A DNA stretch of 64,000 bases from Sinotaia quadrata (GCA_028829895.1 CM054178.1:66888835-66952834), one strand, 5' to 3'; shown: positions 11,909-24,145, numbered from the stretch's first letter. A program made the numbers and translations. Notes: generated from the letters alone by a model not told the origin.

Positions 11909-11910
11909 CT
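11909..11910 (-). other. Splice acceptor upstream of the Shaw start codon
   Basis: On the minus strand a pyrimidine-rich run (TTTCTTTCTGCCCATATTTT) is followed by AG at 11910-11909, then CTGTCGAA and the ATG. The 5' UTR is therefore probably split, with only 8 non-coding bases on this exon and the rest on an unidentified upstream exon. A transcript starting inside the intron cannot be excluded. Confidence 0.75.
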
Positions 11911-11954
11911 AAAAATATGGGCAGAAAGAAAGCATACAGTTTTCATGCTTAAGT

Positions 11955-12240
11955 TAAGGTCAGGTAATAATGGGTATTTTATATACAAGGCATTTAATAA
12001 TGGGTATTTTATAAACAGGGTAGGTAATGTGTATTTTTATATAGGACAGGTAATAAAGGGTATTTTTATATAAGGCAGGTAATAGTGACTATTTTATGCA
12101 TGGGGCAGGTAATAATGTGTATTTCTATATAGGGAGGTAATAATGTGTATTTTTATATAGGGCAGGTAATAAAGGGTATTTTTATATACGGAAGGTAATA
12201 ATGGGTATTTTTATATAGGGCAGGTAATAATGGGTATTAT
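11955..12240. repeat. Minisatellite, about 29-bp units x 10
   Basis: Unit core GGTAATAATGGGTATTTTTA followed by TATAGGGCA, with moderate divergence. It begins only about 50 bp upstream of the Shaw exon acceptor, so a branch point, if present, must lie in the short gap or in the array. Confidence 0.9.
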
Positions 12241-12429
12241 ATATTATATATATTGAACTATCAAAGTCGAACGAAATAGCGACAATCATCGACGTTCTGT
12301 ACTTAATGACAAGACATAAGAGAGGAAAGACTGAGATATACCAATCTCGGATTTGTAATTCAAACTTGAAATGTACGAGCAGAAATGATACCAGCTTAAA
12401 CAGGGAAACAAAATATCGGAGTCGAGAAG

Positions 12430-12805
12430 CTCTATCTGAACAAATTACTATTATATCACAGATCTAGATTTGTCTGAATAAACAATTACACTACACACTT
12501 AGATATGTCTGAATAAACTGCTATAATACTACAAACCTAGACATGTCTGAACAAACTGCCACAACACTGCAGACCTGGATATATCTGAACAAAATACTAT
12601 CACACTACAGAACTAGATATGTCTGAACAAACTGCTATTACAACACAGACCTAGATATGTCTGAATAAACTGCTATTACAACACAGACCTCGCTATGTCT
12701 GAACAAAATGCTATTACAACACAGACCTAGATATGTCTGAACAAACTGCTATTACAACACAGACCTAGATATGTCTGAACAAACTGCTAATAGACCGCGG
12801 ACCTG
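12430..12805. repeat. Minisatellite, 38-bp units x about 10
   Basis: Unit contains ATATGTCTGAACAAACTGCT and ATTACAACACAGACCTAG. Right-hand units are near identical and left-hand ones more diverged. Confidence 0.93.
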
Positions 12806-13367
12806 CCCTATTGTTAAGTGCAGCATTCCTCGGCATGCTCGAAAGTTTGGGTCTCGTAGAATTCCGGCAGGATCCCGAGATTAATTTTTACAACTGACTA
12901 ACCTACATACAAGAGAAATGAGAAGGGTTAATAATAATGACTACTACTACTACTACTACTACTGTATCTATTACCACTACTATTGCTACTATTACTACTA
13001 CTACTAATAGTGTGTTCAGACCTATACGCAGTTAAGAAATCCATATCCAGACATCCACTTACTAGCAAGCTGTAGTGAGAGCAAACATACATTCGCTCTA
13101 GGCACATGGCGCCAAAATGCCTCAGGAAATTATCATCAAGCATCTCATTACAACTAGTGCAAGGTGGTTAAATTATGGACTCACTTGAAAACTGTATCTG
13201 ACACGAACACGTAACAGTACTTAACATAAAGCAAACGTAGTAATTCAGAATGACGTCACAAAAAGTTTTAGGTAGCCTCAGAGAACACGTCTAGACACAA
13301 CAGTCTCGAGTGAACTCAGCGCTCAGAACGTTTAATGTGATTTACGCCAAGGTTCGCACCAGAATAA
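12806..13367. other. Non-coding stretch with (ACT)n and a CRE octamer
   Basis: Holds a (TAC)n-type triplet repeat at about 12938-13010, a perfect TGACGTCA palindrome at 13251-13258, and otherwise unremarkable sequence. Serine/asparagine-rich frames over the triplets are artefacts. Confidence 0.6.
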
Positions 13368-13548
13368 GATGTAAATACACATGACACTCGCCGCATAATG
13401 TTTTGTATTGTGAGAATATTTTCTATTTCACCAATGTAAATACACACGACACTTGCCGCATAATGTTTTGTATTGTGAGAATATTTTCTATTTCACCAAT
13501 GTAAATACACACGACACTCGCCGCATAATGTTTTGTATTGTGAGAATA
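13368..13548. repeat. Minisatellite, 65-bp units x 2.8
   Basis: Three near-identical copies carrying ACTCGCCGCATAATGTTTTG and ATTGTGAGAATATTTTCTA. The high identity implies recent duplication. Confidence 0.95.
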
Positions 13549-14224
13549 ACAATGTATACTGACTTTAACATAAAGCTAATGTGAACAACTAATTCACGTT
13601 CATACTTACAATTCTTTCATTTTGTAACTGACGCCATACCAAAATCTAACTGGGTCCTCTTTATAAGGGGCCTTAACTCTGTCGATTACGTTCTCTATGC
13701 AGGAGTCCATACTGGACATTTTGTAATAAGCAATCTGACACTTGATGCAAGTTTCTTGTGTCCTTCTTGTTTATTATAATCAAGAGGCCTTTATAAAAAA
13801 ATCTTTGAAGAAATCTTATGGTCACCAACACACTGAGCATATGAGATTTCAGGAACAAGCATTCCCACAATGCGTGTCTTTTACTCTTTTGGTCAAAGCT
13901 TTAATCCGCAGTCATAAAATTAGAGAAGACTTTGTAAGTTTGTGTGGGAAGTGATGACGTACGTATTGTAACAATCGTGGTTCATATATGAGTGCATGGT
14001 ACACAGTTTAACTAAGTGAGGCACTGGCCAATTCCCCATATATCATTACATTTGGTAACATCCTACTTACCAGCAAAAGTACCCTTATTAATGAGGCATG
14101 TGTGCTAAAGTAATGACTTCATTTAGGTACTAAAATAAAAATGGACCTTTCACTAGAGTCGATTTTTCTTAACAGCTATAACCGTCACAAGATTTTGCTG
14201 ATCCAAAAGAGATTAAATCCGCTA
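13549..14224. other. Non-coding stretch with a weak exon candidate
   Basis: No established gene. On the minus strand a 57-codon open stretch ends at about 13614 where GAATT meets GTAAGTATG, a strong donor-like sequence. Its peptide contains APYKEDPVRFWYGVSYKMKE and matches nothing I know. See findings; it is not annotated as a gene. Confidence 0.4.
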
Positions 14225-14425
14225 TGCCCTCCACTGCACTTAACTTGGTAGTCATCTATGTCCTGCACTGCACTCAACATGTTAGTCATCTATGGCCTGC
14301 ACTGCACTCAACATGGTAGTCATCTATCGCCTGCACTGCACTCAACATGGTAGTCATCTATCGCCTGCACTGCACTCAACATGGTAGTCAACTATGGCCT
14401 GCATTGCACTCAACGTGGTAGTCAT
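14225..14425. repeat. Minisatellite, 34-bp units x about 6
   Basis: Unit core CCTGCACTGCACTCAACATG followed by GTAGTCATCTATCG. The outer copies have drifted. Confidence 0.93.
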
Positions 14426-14629
14426 AGTCAAAGCAAGGTGTGTATATGCATTCCCCATATGTATTTCCTAAACTCCTTAGTGCCACATATCCTCCGTTGT
14501 TTAAGTACCACCTTTCTAAAGACTATTATTTGCGTTCTCGGAAGATTTACTTACAAACCTAGTCTGATAGATTCTGATTTCAAGCTGCTTGGCGTTCTTT
14601 GATAAAATGTTACCGGCACATAATACGAG

Positions 14630-14870
14630 TGCTACATCGTGTGTAGAAAGAACGAGAAACAGTTCTGTATAGTTTTGTATTCAATAATCACATCATGTGT
14701 AGAAAGAACGAGAAACAGTTCTGTATAGTTTTGTATTCAATAATCACATCATGTGTAGAAAGAACGAGAAACAGTTCTGTATAGTTTTGCATTCAATAAT
14801 CACATCGTGTGTAGAAAGAACGAGAAACAGTTCTGTATAGTTTTGCATTCAATAATCACATTCTGCGCAT
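14630..14870. repeat. Minisatellite, 56-bp units x 4
   Basis: Near-identical units containing GTGTAGAAAGAACGAGAAAC and AGTTCTGTATAGTTTTGTAT. Confidence 0.95.
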
Positions 14871-15359
14871 CTCTATGGATGACTTTGCTCGTGAACATCG
14901 AAAATAACATAGTACAAGTGCACTCCCCTTGTTTCAGACCAGTAAGGACAATGAATCTCTTCACTGAGTAGTGTATTTGTTCTAGCAACGCTAACGTGGA
15001 AGTATACATTGACTGTAACATTGTGAGCAAACAGTGTACTGGTCATTCTAAGTACAACCCCCACTCCCCCCCAAAAAATAAAACGTAATCCTATTAACAA
15101 AACCATATGCTTTATGAAAGTCTATAAATGTCACAAATAATCAATCATTAGATATGAGATTTATTTTTATAAGATTATTTATTACAAAAATATCAGTTAT
15201 GGAAAGATTTTTTCTCAAACTATCTTGATCTTTCACAATCCGTGCTTTTCAGCTCTTTTTAAAAGACCGGAATTTGTAATATAGGGAGAATGTGTACTCA
15301 GTACTTAAAAAACAAAGATATTCCACAGTAATGACCAGAATAAATTATGTCACCATTTT
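14871..15359. other. Non-coding stretch
   Basis: No gene or array recognised. A short C-rich/A-rich patch lies at 15056-15080. Confidence 0.6.
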
Positions 15360-15625
15360 CAAGTAACTGCATTTATTTTGCTTCATCCCATTCTCTGGGA
15401 AGATATGAATTTCCCAAACAGTGTTTGAAAGAAAGATATAACAATTTTTATAACTAGTGAATATTTGAGAAACTCAACACTCACTTCATTAGTGCCTGGT
15501 GTCTTACTATTTCTCCACTGTCTAATAATAGCTTCTCTAACTGCGCTTTCATTTTTTTCTCTATCTAATTCAACATTATGTAGCAGTGTATCCAGCAATC
15601 CTGTAACAATCCATGGCAATAGACC
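15360..15625 (-). pseudogene. Decayed LINE reverse-transcriptase fragment
   Basis: The minus strand encodes REAIIRQWRNSKTPGTNE followed by VEFLKYS and FFQTLFGKFISS. After a +1 shift it encodes LPREWDEAKI (about 15373-15402). This order matches the first conserved blocks of non-LTR reverse transcriptases (A-I-x-x-L/W-K/R-N-x-K-x-P-G-x-D, FLK, LFN-K, P-x-x-W-x-x-A). The catalytic YADD region is not present. The frameshift and stops show it is dead. It lies on the same strand as the Shaw exon, inside the presumed upstream intron. Confidence 0.7.
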
Positions 15626-17074
15626 GAACTGAGCAATGTTAGAAATTGTAATACTTCTTCCGCGACCTCCAGTTTGAATCTTGGTTCAGTCCTCTCGAGT
15701 CGACTACTGAAATGAGCCGGCCACACATTGACTTGCTGATTTGTAAATGCGCACACGTGAGATTCCATGTCCTTCTCCCAACATTTCTCCTCAATGATCA
15801 CGTGATCTACAACATGGATGTTGTTGCCCAGATTCTTATGCTTCTCATTGATTTTTGTCAAATATGTCTAGTCTTCTGAAAAAAAATCTTCTTGGATAAA
15901 AGCACTTATATCTCTTAGCTTGAATTATTTTCCAGATTTTTCTGACGATATTTCAAGAGAGGTCAAGAGGTCAAGGACTGGCTGAGGTACGTCAACGGTA
16001 AACCCGCCTCATGGACAATGTCACTGCTGTTCACTTGCGTCATGTTTCCCTGAAGGACGTCGAAGGGCATGTTCAATATTTACATCACTTTCTTTTTCTT
16101 TACGTTCTGCAATGGCGTAGAAAAGTCTACCTTACCCTCCCTCCTATCTTTTCTCCGTGTAAATACACTCAAATATACTTAGCAGGTCTGGACGAAGACA
16201 GTAAATTTCTTCTAAGTTCGTAATTTTGCGTAAAGTTTCAATATATCCTGCTTAATTTCGAGGACATAATTTTGAATGTACAGCAAAATCCACATGATAT
16301 TCTCTTGTGCTGGATGACCGATCAATATCAGATGGTCCGCTTATACACACCAGGTTCTTTACTTCACTGCCTGTTGACACAGTGCTAATGTTATGCATGG
16401 TAATAAATCGGAATGATTTCTGAAGTTGCGCTTGTTTCAAACTCTTCCTCCGAGCACCAAGATAGGTAGGATCAGTTTCAGGCGCTTTGTGTTAATTCCT
16501 TAAACTCTTATATTGTTGTGGATCAGTTATATTGCCTAGATTCATAATCGCTATATTTTTTTTAATTCATCAAATTTGGTTGCAGTGAATGATAATAGTA
16601 GATCTTATTTACAAACAAATTTATATTATTATAAACAAAATATTAAAAGTGAACATTAACTTACAATGCTACAAACTTGCTGACCAGCTATGAACGACGG
16701 CCTTGTCGTATCAAAAATGTGCTGGGTATTGTAAACCAGATGTATGGACAACAGGTGCCGATGTAGCCAACTTCCGCTTATGGGGGCGGCAGCTCCTTCT
16801 CACTGTATGCATGGTGGTGTTACGTCAACACCTGTAATAACGAGATTAGCGTGTTTAGACGTTTATCTTCTTTCATAATTAAGTTCTGTTGTGTCAGGTG
16901 TTAAAACATTTCTACTTCAGTCTTAAAACTTGCTAGTCAAGAGGTGGAAGAACTGTAAGCGTATTAAAACATTTCTTTCCAAATTGCTGATGTAAGTCAG
17001 AGAGAGTAGTTTCAAAGTGACAGCTCTAAATAGTTAATATGTCTGCTGTGAAACTAAATAACGCCCGTAAAATT
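15626..17074. other. Non-coding stretch, possibly more eroded LINE
   Basis: Minus-strand open stretches at 15626-15861 and 16252-16440 lie in line with the reverse-transcriptase fragment and could be its eroded 5' part, but I see no diagnostic endonuclease motif. The palindrome GATCACGTGATC is at 15796-15807. The patch at 16700-16850 is richer in GC but has no recognised function. Confidence 0.45.
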
Positions 17075-17275
17075 TTCTGTATGGCAATTTTGTGGTTACG
17101 TATCTCACATAACGTTTTGTATATCCATAGTACCCACAAAATAACTGAAATTTCTTTACTGTTCACAATCCATACTATCTAAAAACTACTTTTAAAATTT
17201 ACATTTCGTTACTGTTCATAAACCATAGTATCCACAAAATAACTTTATAATTCTACATTTCATTACTGATCCCAC
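17075..17275. repeat. Diverged minisatellite, about 60-bp units x 3
   Basis: CCATAGTATCCACAAAATAA and TTTCTTTACTGTTCACAATC recur three times with many differences. Confidence 0.65.
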
Positions 17276-17874
17276 CACCAGCAGCCCACATCCTAAAGAT
17301 TTCTATCGATGGCCTCATGTGTCGTCATTTATCCTATCCATTGGATTCAGCCTAACATGCCTAATAATTTCAGTCTACTAGAACCAGCTAGAGGCCTTGT
17401 GAAGGGACAAACATCAAAACCATAAAAGCAATTTGTAATTATTTTTCTTATTAATTATTAATAAAATTGAATGACACCGAAATAGAACGCACACTTTCCT
17501 TCATCTCTAATTTTTTATTTTAAACAAAAGAAGAATGTTATAATTTTATTTTATTTTGTATAGCCATAGCTTTCGATAGCTGCAGTATCTTATATCTGTC
17601 TATGTGTTGGCCTAGTAACTTCAAAGCACAAAATGCATCCCCACACAAAAACAATTTACCACGCCTAAATTTAATTTTTGAAACTGATCACATTAATAAT
17701 TTTCAAAAATTGTGGATGAATTTACCATTCCTGAGTTCAAATGAAAGTCTTCAATGAAGTTCTGATTTCACTGCAGTAGGGAAATTTATTAGTATTGGAC
17801 AATACAAAGCTTTCACTTAAATGGTTACTCGTTGCTACCGCCGTCTGGACGGCTCATGTTTCTGAAAATGAGTT
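17276..17874. other. Non-coding stretch
   Basis: AT-rich, no gene, array or mobile element recognised. Confidence 0.6.
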
Positions 17875-18115
17875 ACAAGCTAATTTGTGTTCATGCCGAC
17901 ACTCTATGAAATAAATAACAGTACATCTCTGTTTTTCTTAAATCTTGATACTCTATGAAGTAGAATTGTAGATAATAAAATGACCCAAAGTTAATCAGTG
18001 TTTATGTTGACACTATGAAATATAAAGAAAACCTATCAGTGTTTATGTTGACACTCTATGAAACAAACAAAAACCCCAAAGATTAATCTATGTTTCTGTT
18101 GACACTAAGAAATAA
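17875..18115. repeat. Diverged minisatellite (GTTGACACTCTATGAAATAA core)
   Basis: About five units spaced 45-65 bp apart with indels and the recurring text GTGTTTATGTTGACACT. Confidence 0.75.
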
Positions 18116-18424
18116 ATAATAAAATATAACATATTCAACATGTATTTGAGCAACGATTGGTGGAAAGGATTTTCAGTAAGCAATATCCGTGTCCAACATG
18201 ATGGTCTGCGCGTCCCCGCACGAGTTTCGGAAGAAATATTTGTCATATGACAAGATAAAACCTGGAAAGTGTGTGCGCGTGCATGCGTGCGTATGAGTGT
18301 ATGTGTGTATGTATATGTTTGCATGTGTGTAGAAGTATGTGTGTTTTTATGTGCGTGCGTATTCTCAAACATCATAAAAGATACATCAAAGCTATGACAT
18401 CAAACATTTATCACTTAATTAGCC
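18116..18424. other. Non-coding stretch with TG-rich segment
   Basis: Imperfect TG/TATG/GCGTG-rich sequence at about 18266-18362. No gene. Confidence 0.6.
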
Positions 18425-18545
18425 AAAGTTTACGGATGTGTCTTTTTATGATACAATGCTTACAGATGTGTCTTTTTATGATTCAAATTTATAGATGTGT
18501 CTTTTTTGATACAATGTTTATAGATATGTCTTTTTATGATACAAG
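18425..18545. repeat. Minisatellite, about 31-bp units x 4
   Basis: Unit ATAGATGTGTCTTTTTATGA followed by TACAATGTTT, slightly diverged. Confidence 0.9.
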
Positions 18546-20794
18546 GTATGTTTTAAATCGAGAATGTATTGTTGATGGGGAGGGGTGAATTGTGCCATAT
18601 TAAAAAGGTGACTACACTAAGTTATTTTGCAATAATCTATATCCTTTTAAGTTGTTTTTTTACCCTGAACTCTCATTTACGTTTATTATCCTTTATGTTT
18701 TTCGACAGCAGAAATGACGCATAAACCGGTGCCTTCATCTTGTAGGTCATGCGTGAAATTGCGCGTGCAAGAAACTATTGCCACTGGTGGCATGTAAACA
18801 TTGACGCGTTCAAGATCAAGCGAAGTGGAGCTCACATAAAGAAACATTGGCCTTTAACTTTGCTGGATGCTCACTAAAACACTTCACTGACTGTGCCCGG
18901 TAATGCATCTATTTGTGCTCACGGTCTGTTCGTACCGACATTATGCACACAAGTATTTCAGTACGCGTGAGTCGGTGCATGGAATGAAAAGAGTGTTTCT
19001 GCTCACCAACTGAACTGATGACGTCACTGTTCTCGCAGATACCTATTTCAAGCTTTTCGAGGTAGCAAGCGAAACACGGTAAATGTTGGTTCTTTCTGTT
19101 TCTTTCATTTCTTTCTTTTTTTAAAAATCTTTTGCTTTCATTTGTTAGTTTTTGACTGTATGGGAAACTCATTCTCCACAACCCTGCGCACATACCTACC
19201 TGTGACTGTTGAAGGCATAAGTGCTGTCATGGGGTCATGGGCAAATTATGCCTGTTTTACTGACTAAAGTTTTATCTTCATTCATTTAAATTCTTTAATG
19301 CTTTCATTTTTGCATTATACATTTCTTTATGCTGGCGATTGCGACTGGGTGACGTAATTGCAACATCGCGCCATAAGCAGATTACTGACTTTTTAGAAGG
19401 TCGCTGGCATGTTAAAAGGGATGTCAGTCACTATAAGCAGATTACGAACTATGTTTGAACAGTTGTAAGGAGGGGTTGTTGTTCAAGTCTGACACTTGAT
19501 AACCTTGGTTAACAGAGTTTTCCCACTGCTGATTTATGGATTTACATAAACAGTAAGAGAATTGAACTGGGAATTCATTCTTGATGAAAACCTTGCCTAA
19601 CTTACAGAAGCCGCATTTATTTCCGTGAATCGAAGATAAACCTGCCAAATATTCAGACAGGGTAACATATCGATTTCTTAATATTTATTACTGTATTTTA
19701 GAATGTTGTAGCATGATCTTGTATTTTTTTTTATCATGATTGATATGAATTTTTGCTATTTTCTCCTGACATTGAGGCCAGAGAATAGACTGAAACCAAG
19801 TTAACATGTATTCTGTAATTTGTAATAATTAACTGAGATGTATAATGATGTTGTGGGATGCTATCTCATCTCCAATGAAGTAAATATTAATGTGACAAAT
19901 TGTAAAACTCATGTGCATGTTTGAAACATTTTTGTTTGATGTAATAATCGTAACCAACATGTGGGTGGGGGGATATACTTTTATTCTAATTGTAACATGC
20001 ATATATGTGGTTTAGACCATTTCTATTTTCATTGTAAAAATAAAAAGTGAGGTCAAATTGTAATAGGACACCTATTGTCTGTTGCCACTATGTATGGATC
20101 AGCAAATTGTAGGTTCATCGTTCATAGAAATAATTATTATTGTTTCTTAGTGGGTATCAGTTTTTTGGTGGTCAGTTTTGGCATTTCAGTCGATGTTTGT
20201 GTTCTACAGGCTATTGAACTAAGAACCTAATGCTGAGGTGCACTATTCATGCGAGATGAGTTGAGTGAAGTCCAAAGTCAGCAAAGTATTCAACTACTGT
20301 CTGACTTTTATTTACAGCACACCAACAATTAACACCATCTACTGTGTGACATTTTGTGAAGATATTTTAAACCAAATTATGTATGCTTGATAACTTTTTA
20401 TGTGTATTATTAACTGTTTCCTTTATATATGCGTTTTTCCACAACTTTGTGTACCCATTGAGAAACTTTTGTTGAGGATTAAGCTTAAAGGCTGTGGAAA
20501 GACTTGTTTATGAGTTTAGGGAAAGTAAGTTAGATCACAGGTAAAGGTCACTCCAAAAACTGGACACTAACTATCCATGTATGGTCATTTGCTTACTGGG
20601 CAATGATGTAGCACTAAGATGATAGTTGACCTTCATTTCATTGATAAAAACTACCTGAATGAATTGGCTCATGTTAGACACACAGATGAGAGATAGCGCC
20701 ACATGCCAGGGGTGATAAGCTGCATCCACCACCATTATGCTCATGCCTATAAGAAAACACATAGTGGTAATGCGTTGATTTTCTTTAGCGGCAA
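18546..20794. other. Non-coding stretch, longest repeat-poor block of the left half
   Basis: No gene recognised. The part at 18700-19250 is somewhat richer in GC and contains a perfect CRE palindrome TGACGTCA (19019-19026). The rest is AT-rich. Open frames of 60-94 codons here have no family resemblance. Confidence 0.6.
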
Positions 20795-21185
20795 AGACGT
20801 TCAGGTGGTGAACTTTTTGTCTTGTGCGCTGAGTGGCTGGTTGTTTGATGTGCTATGGGTGGCTGTTTGTTTGGTGTGTGCTGAGTGGCTAATTGTTTGG
20901 TGTGTGTGCTGAGTAGCTGGTCGTTTGGTGTGTGCTGAGTGGCTAATTGTTTGGTGTGTGCTGAGTAGCTGGTTGTTTGGTGTGTGCTGAGTGGCTGGTT
21001 GTTTGGTGTGTGCTGAGTAACTGGTTGTTTGGTGTGCGCTGCTGAATTAAAGTTGGTTGTTTGATTGTTTGGTGTATGTTGAATTAAAGTAGGATGGTTG
21101 GTTATTTGGCGTGCGCTGCTGAATTAAAGGTGGTTGGTTGATTGCTTGGTGTGCGCTGAATTAAAGTCAGTTGTTTGGTGTGGTG
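20795..21185. repeat. Minisatellite, about 26-bp units x 10, drifting to a longer type
   Basis: Left units read GTGTGTGCTGAGTGGCTGGT then TGTTTG. From about 21040 the units carry an added GAATTAAAGTNGGTTG segment, giving a second unit type. Confidence 0.92.
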
Positions 21186-21474
21186 TTTATTTTCTTTCTT
21201 TCTCTCTTTCTTGATGATGTTGGTTGCGATAGGTAGAGCACCTCTACAGATTGGACACTGTATGGAATTCTGTCCTAGACCACACGTCCTAGATCTAACA
21301 AATACATCCTTTTTGCAGACGGCCTCTGAGTTTGCCTAATTCAGTAGGATATCTTGTTCAAACGGCTTAAACGATTCAAACAAGTCAGCCTAATAGCCTA
21401 TTTGTTCATATATCAATAAAACAACCGAATGAGATATTTAAACTTCGTCTGATTAGAAGATTCTAAATTACTGA

Positions 21475-22235
21475 ACCACGATTTGGAACAATCGCAATTT
21501 CAAAAGAAAATAACGTTTCGAAACACACGTGAGCATTTTAAGACGAACACAAAAACGTCCTTTTCAGGCCTCCACAAAGTATTGTTTCATTTCACCAACG
21601 GTTACAACAGCCTGAACAAACAACATTTTTCTCAGATCACCAAAAACAATATTTTACACAAGATTATGTCCGTAATATTCTCCACGCAATGTTGTTACTC
21701 ATACCCAGAACGACCTACATAGACGATTGACCCATCATATCACATCCTTATCAGATCTCCACAAAATGTTGCCCCACTTCGTCACAACAGTCAATATGGA
21801 CGATAGCCTCCAAATCACCACATTCTTGTGAGACAGCCATCAAATTTTTCTTCGGATTCGCAAAATGTCGCCTCGCTTCATCACAGCAGTCTGTACAGAC
21901 GATCGCCTCACATCACTACAACAATCTTCTCAAACCGCCATAAACTGTTGCCACCAAACATCAACGTATGCAGACGGTTGCCCCACATCACAACAAAAGT
22001 GTAATCACGCATCCATAAAGAATTGCACCTCATTACCACCACCGTCTACAGTCAGTTGCCCCACATCACAACAAAAGTGTAATCACGCATCCATAAAGAA
22101 TTGCACCTCATTACCACCACCGTCTACAGTCAGTTGCCCAACATCACCAAAAGCGGCCGATATAGATGGTTGCCACACCTCACCACAAAAGCCAACCGAA
22201 TGCTACCCTACTTCACCAGAACATCCAAATACAGG
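21475..22235. repeat. Diverged minisatellite with a perfect 78-bp tandem duplication
   Basis: Imperfect units with CACATCACAACA and GTCTACAGTCAGTTGCC recur across the region. A 78-bp segment is duplicated exactly (21978-22055 and 22056-22133). As 78 is a multiple of three, a plus-strand frame of 132 codons (21865-22263) stays open with the motif CPTSQQKCNHASIKNCTS twice. No homology or signal peptide is seen, so I treat it as non-coding. Confidence 0.7.
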
Positions 22236-22904
22236 CGAATCTAGAGTTTATGCTACTCATTAATACATCCGCCTGTTTGTTGGAAAGAGAGCAGATTATG
22301 CTAATTTATAAGGTTGCGATCTTTGAATCCAAACAGCGACGTTAACTACCGTAAAAAGAAAATGCATGGAAATTAATTTATAACTATCAAGTCATGAATT
22401 GATTTGTAAATCTTTTCTCTAATTTTCTGCGCTCCTTATCCATTCGTATTCAAGATACAAGCTTCCGCAACACTTACGTTAAGAAAACAATTTACTTTAA
22501 TCCATGACAACCAATCAACAAAATGCCTAGGCATTAGAAATGTTTGCTAACAGATTACATTTGTTGCTTTCTTTTCAGGACGGATGTTTTGACTACTCTG
22601 TTATTTTCATACACCCCAAATTCTCATATCCACCCAAGCAAGAAAATTTCATTTCACGATCCCTGTCTGAAATGATAAGTACATTTGCTGTGACCAGTAA
22701 GTCAAATTGCTAAGTTTCACTGACAAAGCACGTCAAGGTACCAAGTTTGGTCTTGAAGCAGTACATCAAATAACTTGTATCTCCTTTGAAAAATAGCGAA
22801 GGCATCAATACTTCACTGCAAAAGCCTAACTTCAAAAAATAAATGTAATCAATAAATCAAAGCATAAATAATCTTCATGGAGATTGATGCAGAACACTAT
22901 GTCA
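22236..22904. other. Non-coding stretch
   Basis: AT-rich, no gene or array recognised. Confidence 0.6.
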
Positions 22905-23045
22905 TTGATAAACAGATAGTGAAGGCACTAACTTCTCGCTGTGAACAGTAAAATAAGGCATTAGAATCACTGTGGACAATAAAACAAGGCACTAGAATCG
23001 CTGTGAAGAGTAAAATGTGGCACAAGAATTGCTGTGTAGCGCATA
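22905..23045. repeat. Minisatellite, about 38-bp units x 3
   Basis: AGTAAAATAAGGCATTAGAA and TCGCTGTGAA recur three times with drift. Confidence 0.75.
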
Positions 23046-23921
23046 ACACATATATGCTAGGTTACTGCCAGTTGTGATATTCATCTGTGTACAAGGTTAG
23101 CACTCGGGGGGGGGGGGGGAGTAAAGATACAGGGAGATTACTCCTTTGATCCAATGTCCGGATTGTGAGGTGTAATTTATCATATGTGGAGAGATGATAA
23201 TCTTAAAATTTAAAAGGTGTCTCTCACAGTTGAAATACTGTCGAAGGATGAAACAGCTTTGAATGTTTTGGTTGGATGGTTGGATGGAACAGCCTACATC
23301 TGAACACCTCGTCGCGGGTGCGAGTAAATTCCTCGGCGGGCGCCATGGCGCCCGCGGCACGGGTTATTCACTATGATTTAAGGGAACACAAAAGCGAATC
23401 CTTTGTGATATCTTCAAAAAGTGTAGATAAAAGAAATATAAAAGAGCCCTATCGCTGTGCTTGCATGAACAACTGTTATGTAAATTTCAAATAACTCGAC
23501 AAACTATACTGTTTTGCTCCCATGAATGCGTTACATTTCAGATAACAAAGCAAAAGATAAATGTGCATTATATCAAAGACTTAACATGCTCGCGCACATG
23601 AGAGTTCACATTATATTCATAAATGTAAATGAAATATTTTTGCAGACACACAATCCATACATATGCATACACACACGCACAAAACACATACACACAGTTC
23701 ATCCATATACATGTATACATATACGTTTAAATCATCATCTTACGAACATAACTTAGTTCTTTAATGTATTGAAAAATGTAAATATTTCTGGTGTTTTTTT
23801 CCATTTTAATTTCTCCTCACACAAACATACATATCAACACATTTGCACACGCACATATACCAACACATTATCTCGGTCTCTCTCACTGCAAATGTTTAGG
23901 ATCTTTCATAGATGGTATTTT
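23046..23921. other. Non-coding stretch with poly-G run, GC palindrome and CA-rich tail
   Basis: Contains a run of 13 or so G at 23106-23119, the 20-bp perfect palindrome at 23336-23355, and CA/TACA-rich segments at 23645-23725 and 23815-23870. The segment 23128-23147 (ACAGGGAGATTACTCC core) recurs in inverted orientation near 31088-31104. Confidence 0.6.
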
Positions 23922-24145
23922 TGTAAGTGTCAGAGTTGGAGTAAACAACTCGAGTTGAGAATATGCTGATGTTGATGTTGATGTTGATGCAATCCAAATA
24001 AGTTCCAAATGGATGAGTAGATTTTATTATCTAATGGTTAAGATTTACGGGAACAAGACCAGCAAATGGGAATGAGATCAAAAGTTAACCTGCTATAGAG
24101 AATTTTGTTGTCTAATCACTTGAATTTGGAGAGGCAAGAAGTCTG
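23922..24145 (-). repeat. Dispersed repeat R1, copy B (truncated)
   Basis: Matches copy C closely: AAGTGTCAGAGTTGGAGTAA, then GATGCAATCCAAATAAGTTC, ATGGATGAGTAG, GGTTAAGATTTACGGGAACA and TTGAATTTGGAGAGGCAAGA. A (GATGTT)n run at 23966-23986 is private to this copy. It breaks off exactly where the next tandem array starts. Confidence 0.8.

Noticed and set aside
11559..11912. Frames of 84-117 codons on both strands overlapping the Shaw exon
   Set aside because: Shadows of the conserved channel coding frame, caused by the higher GC of the exon.
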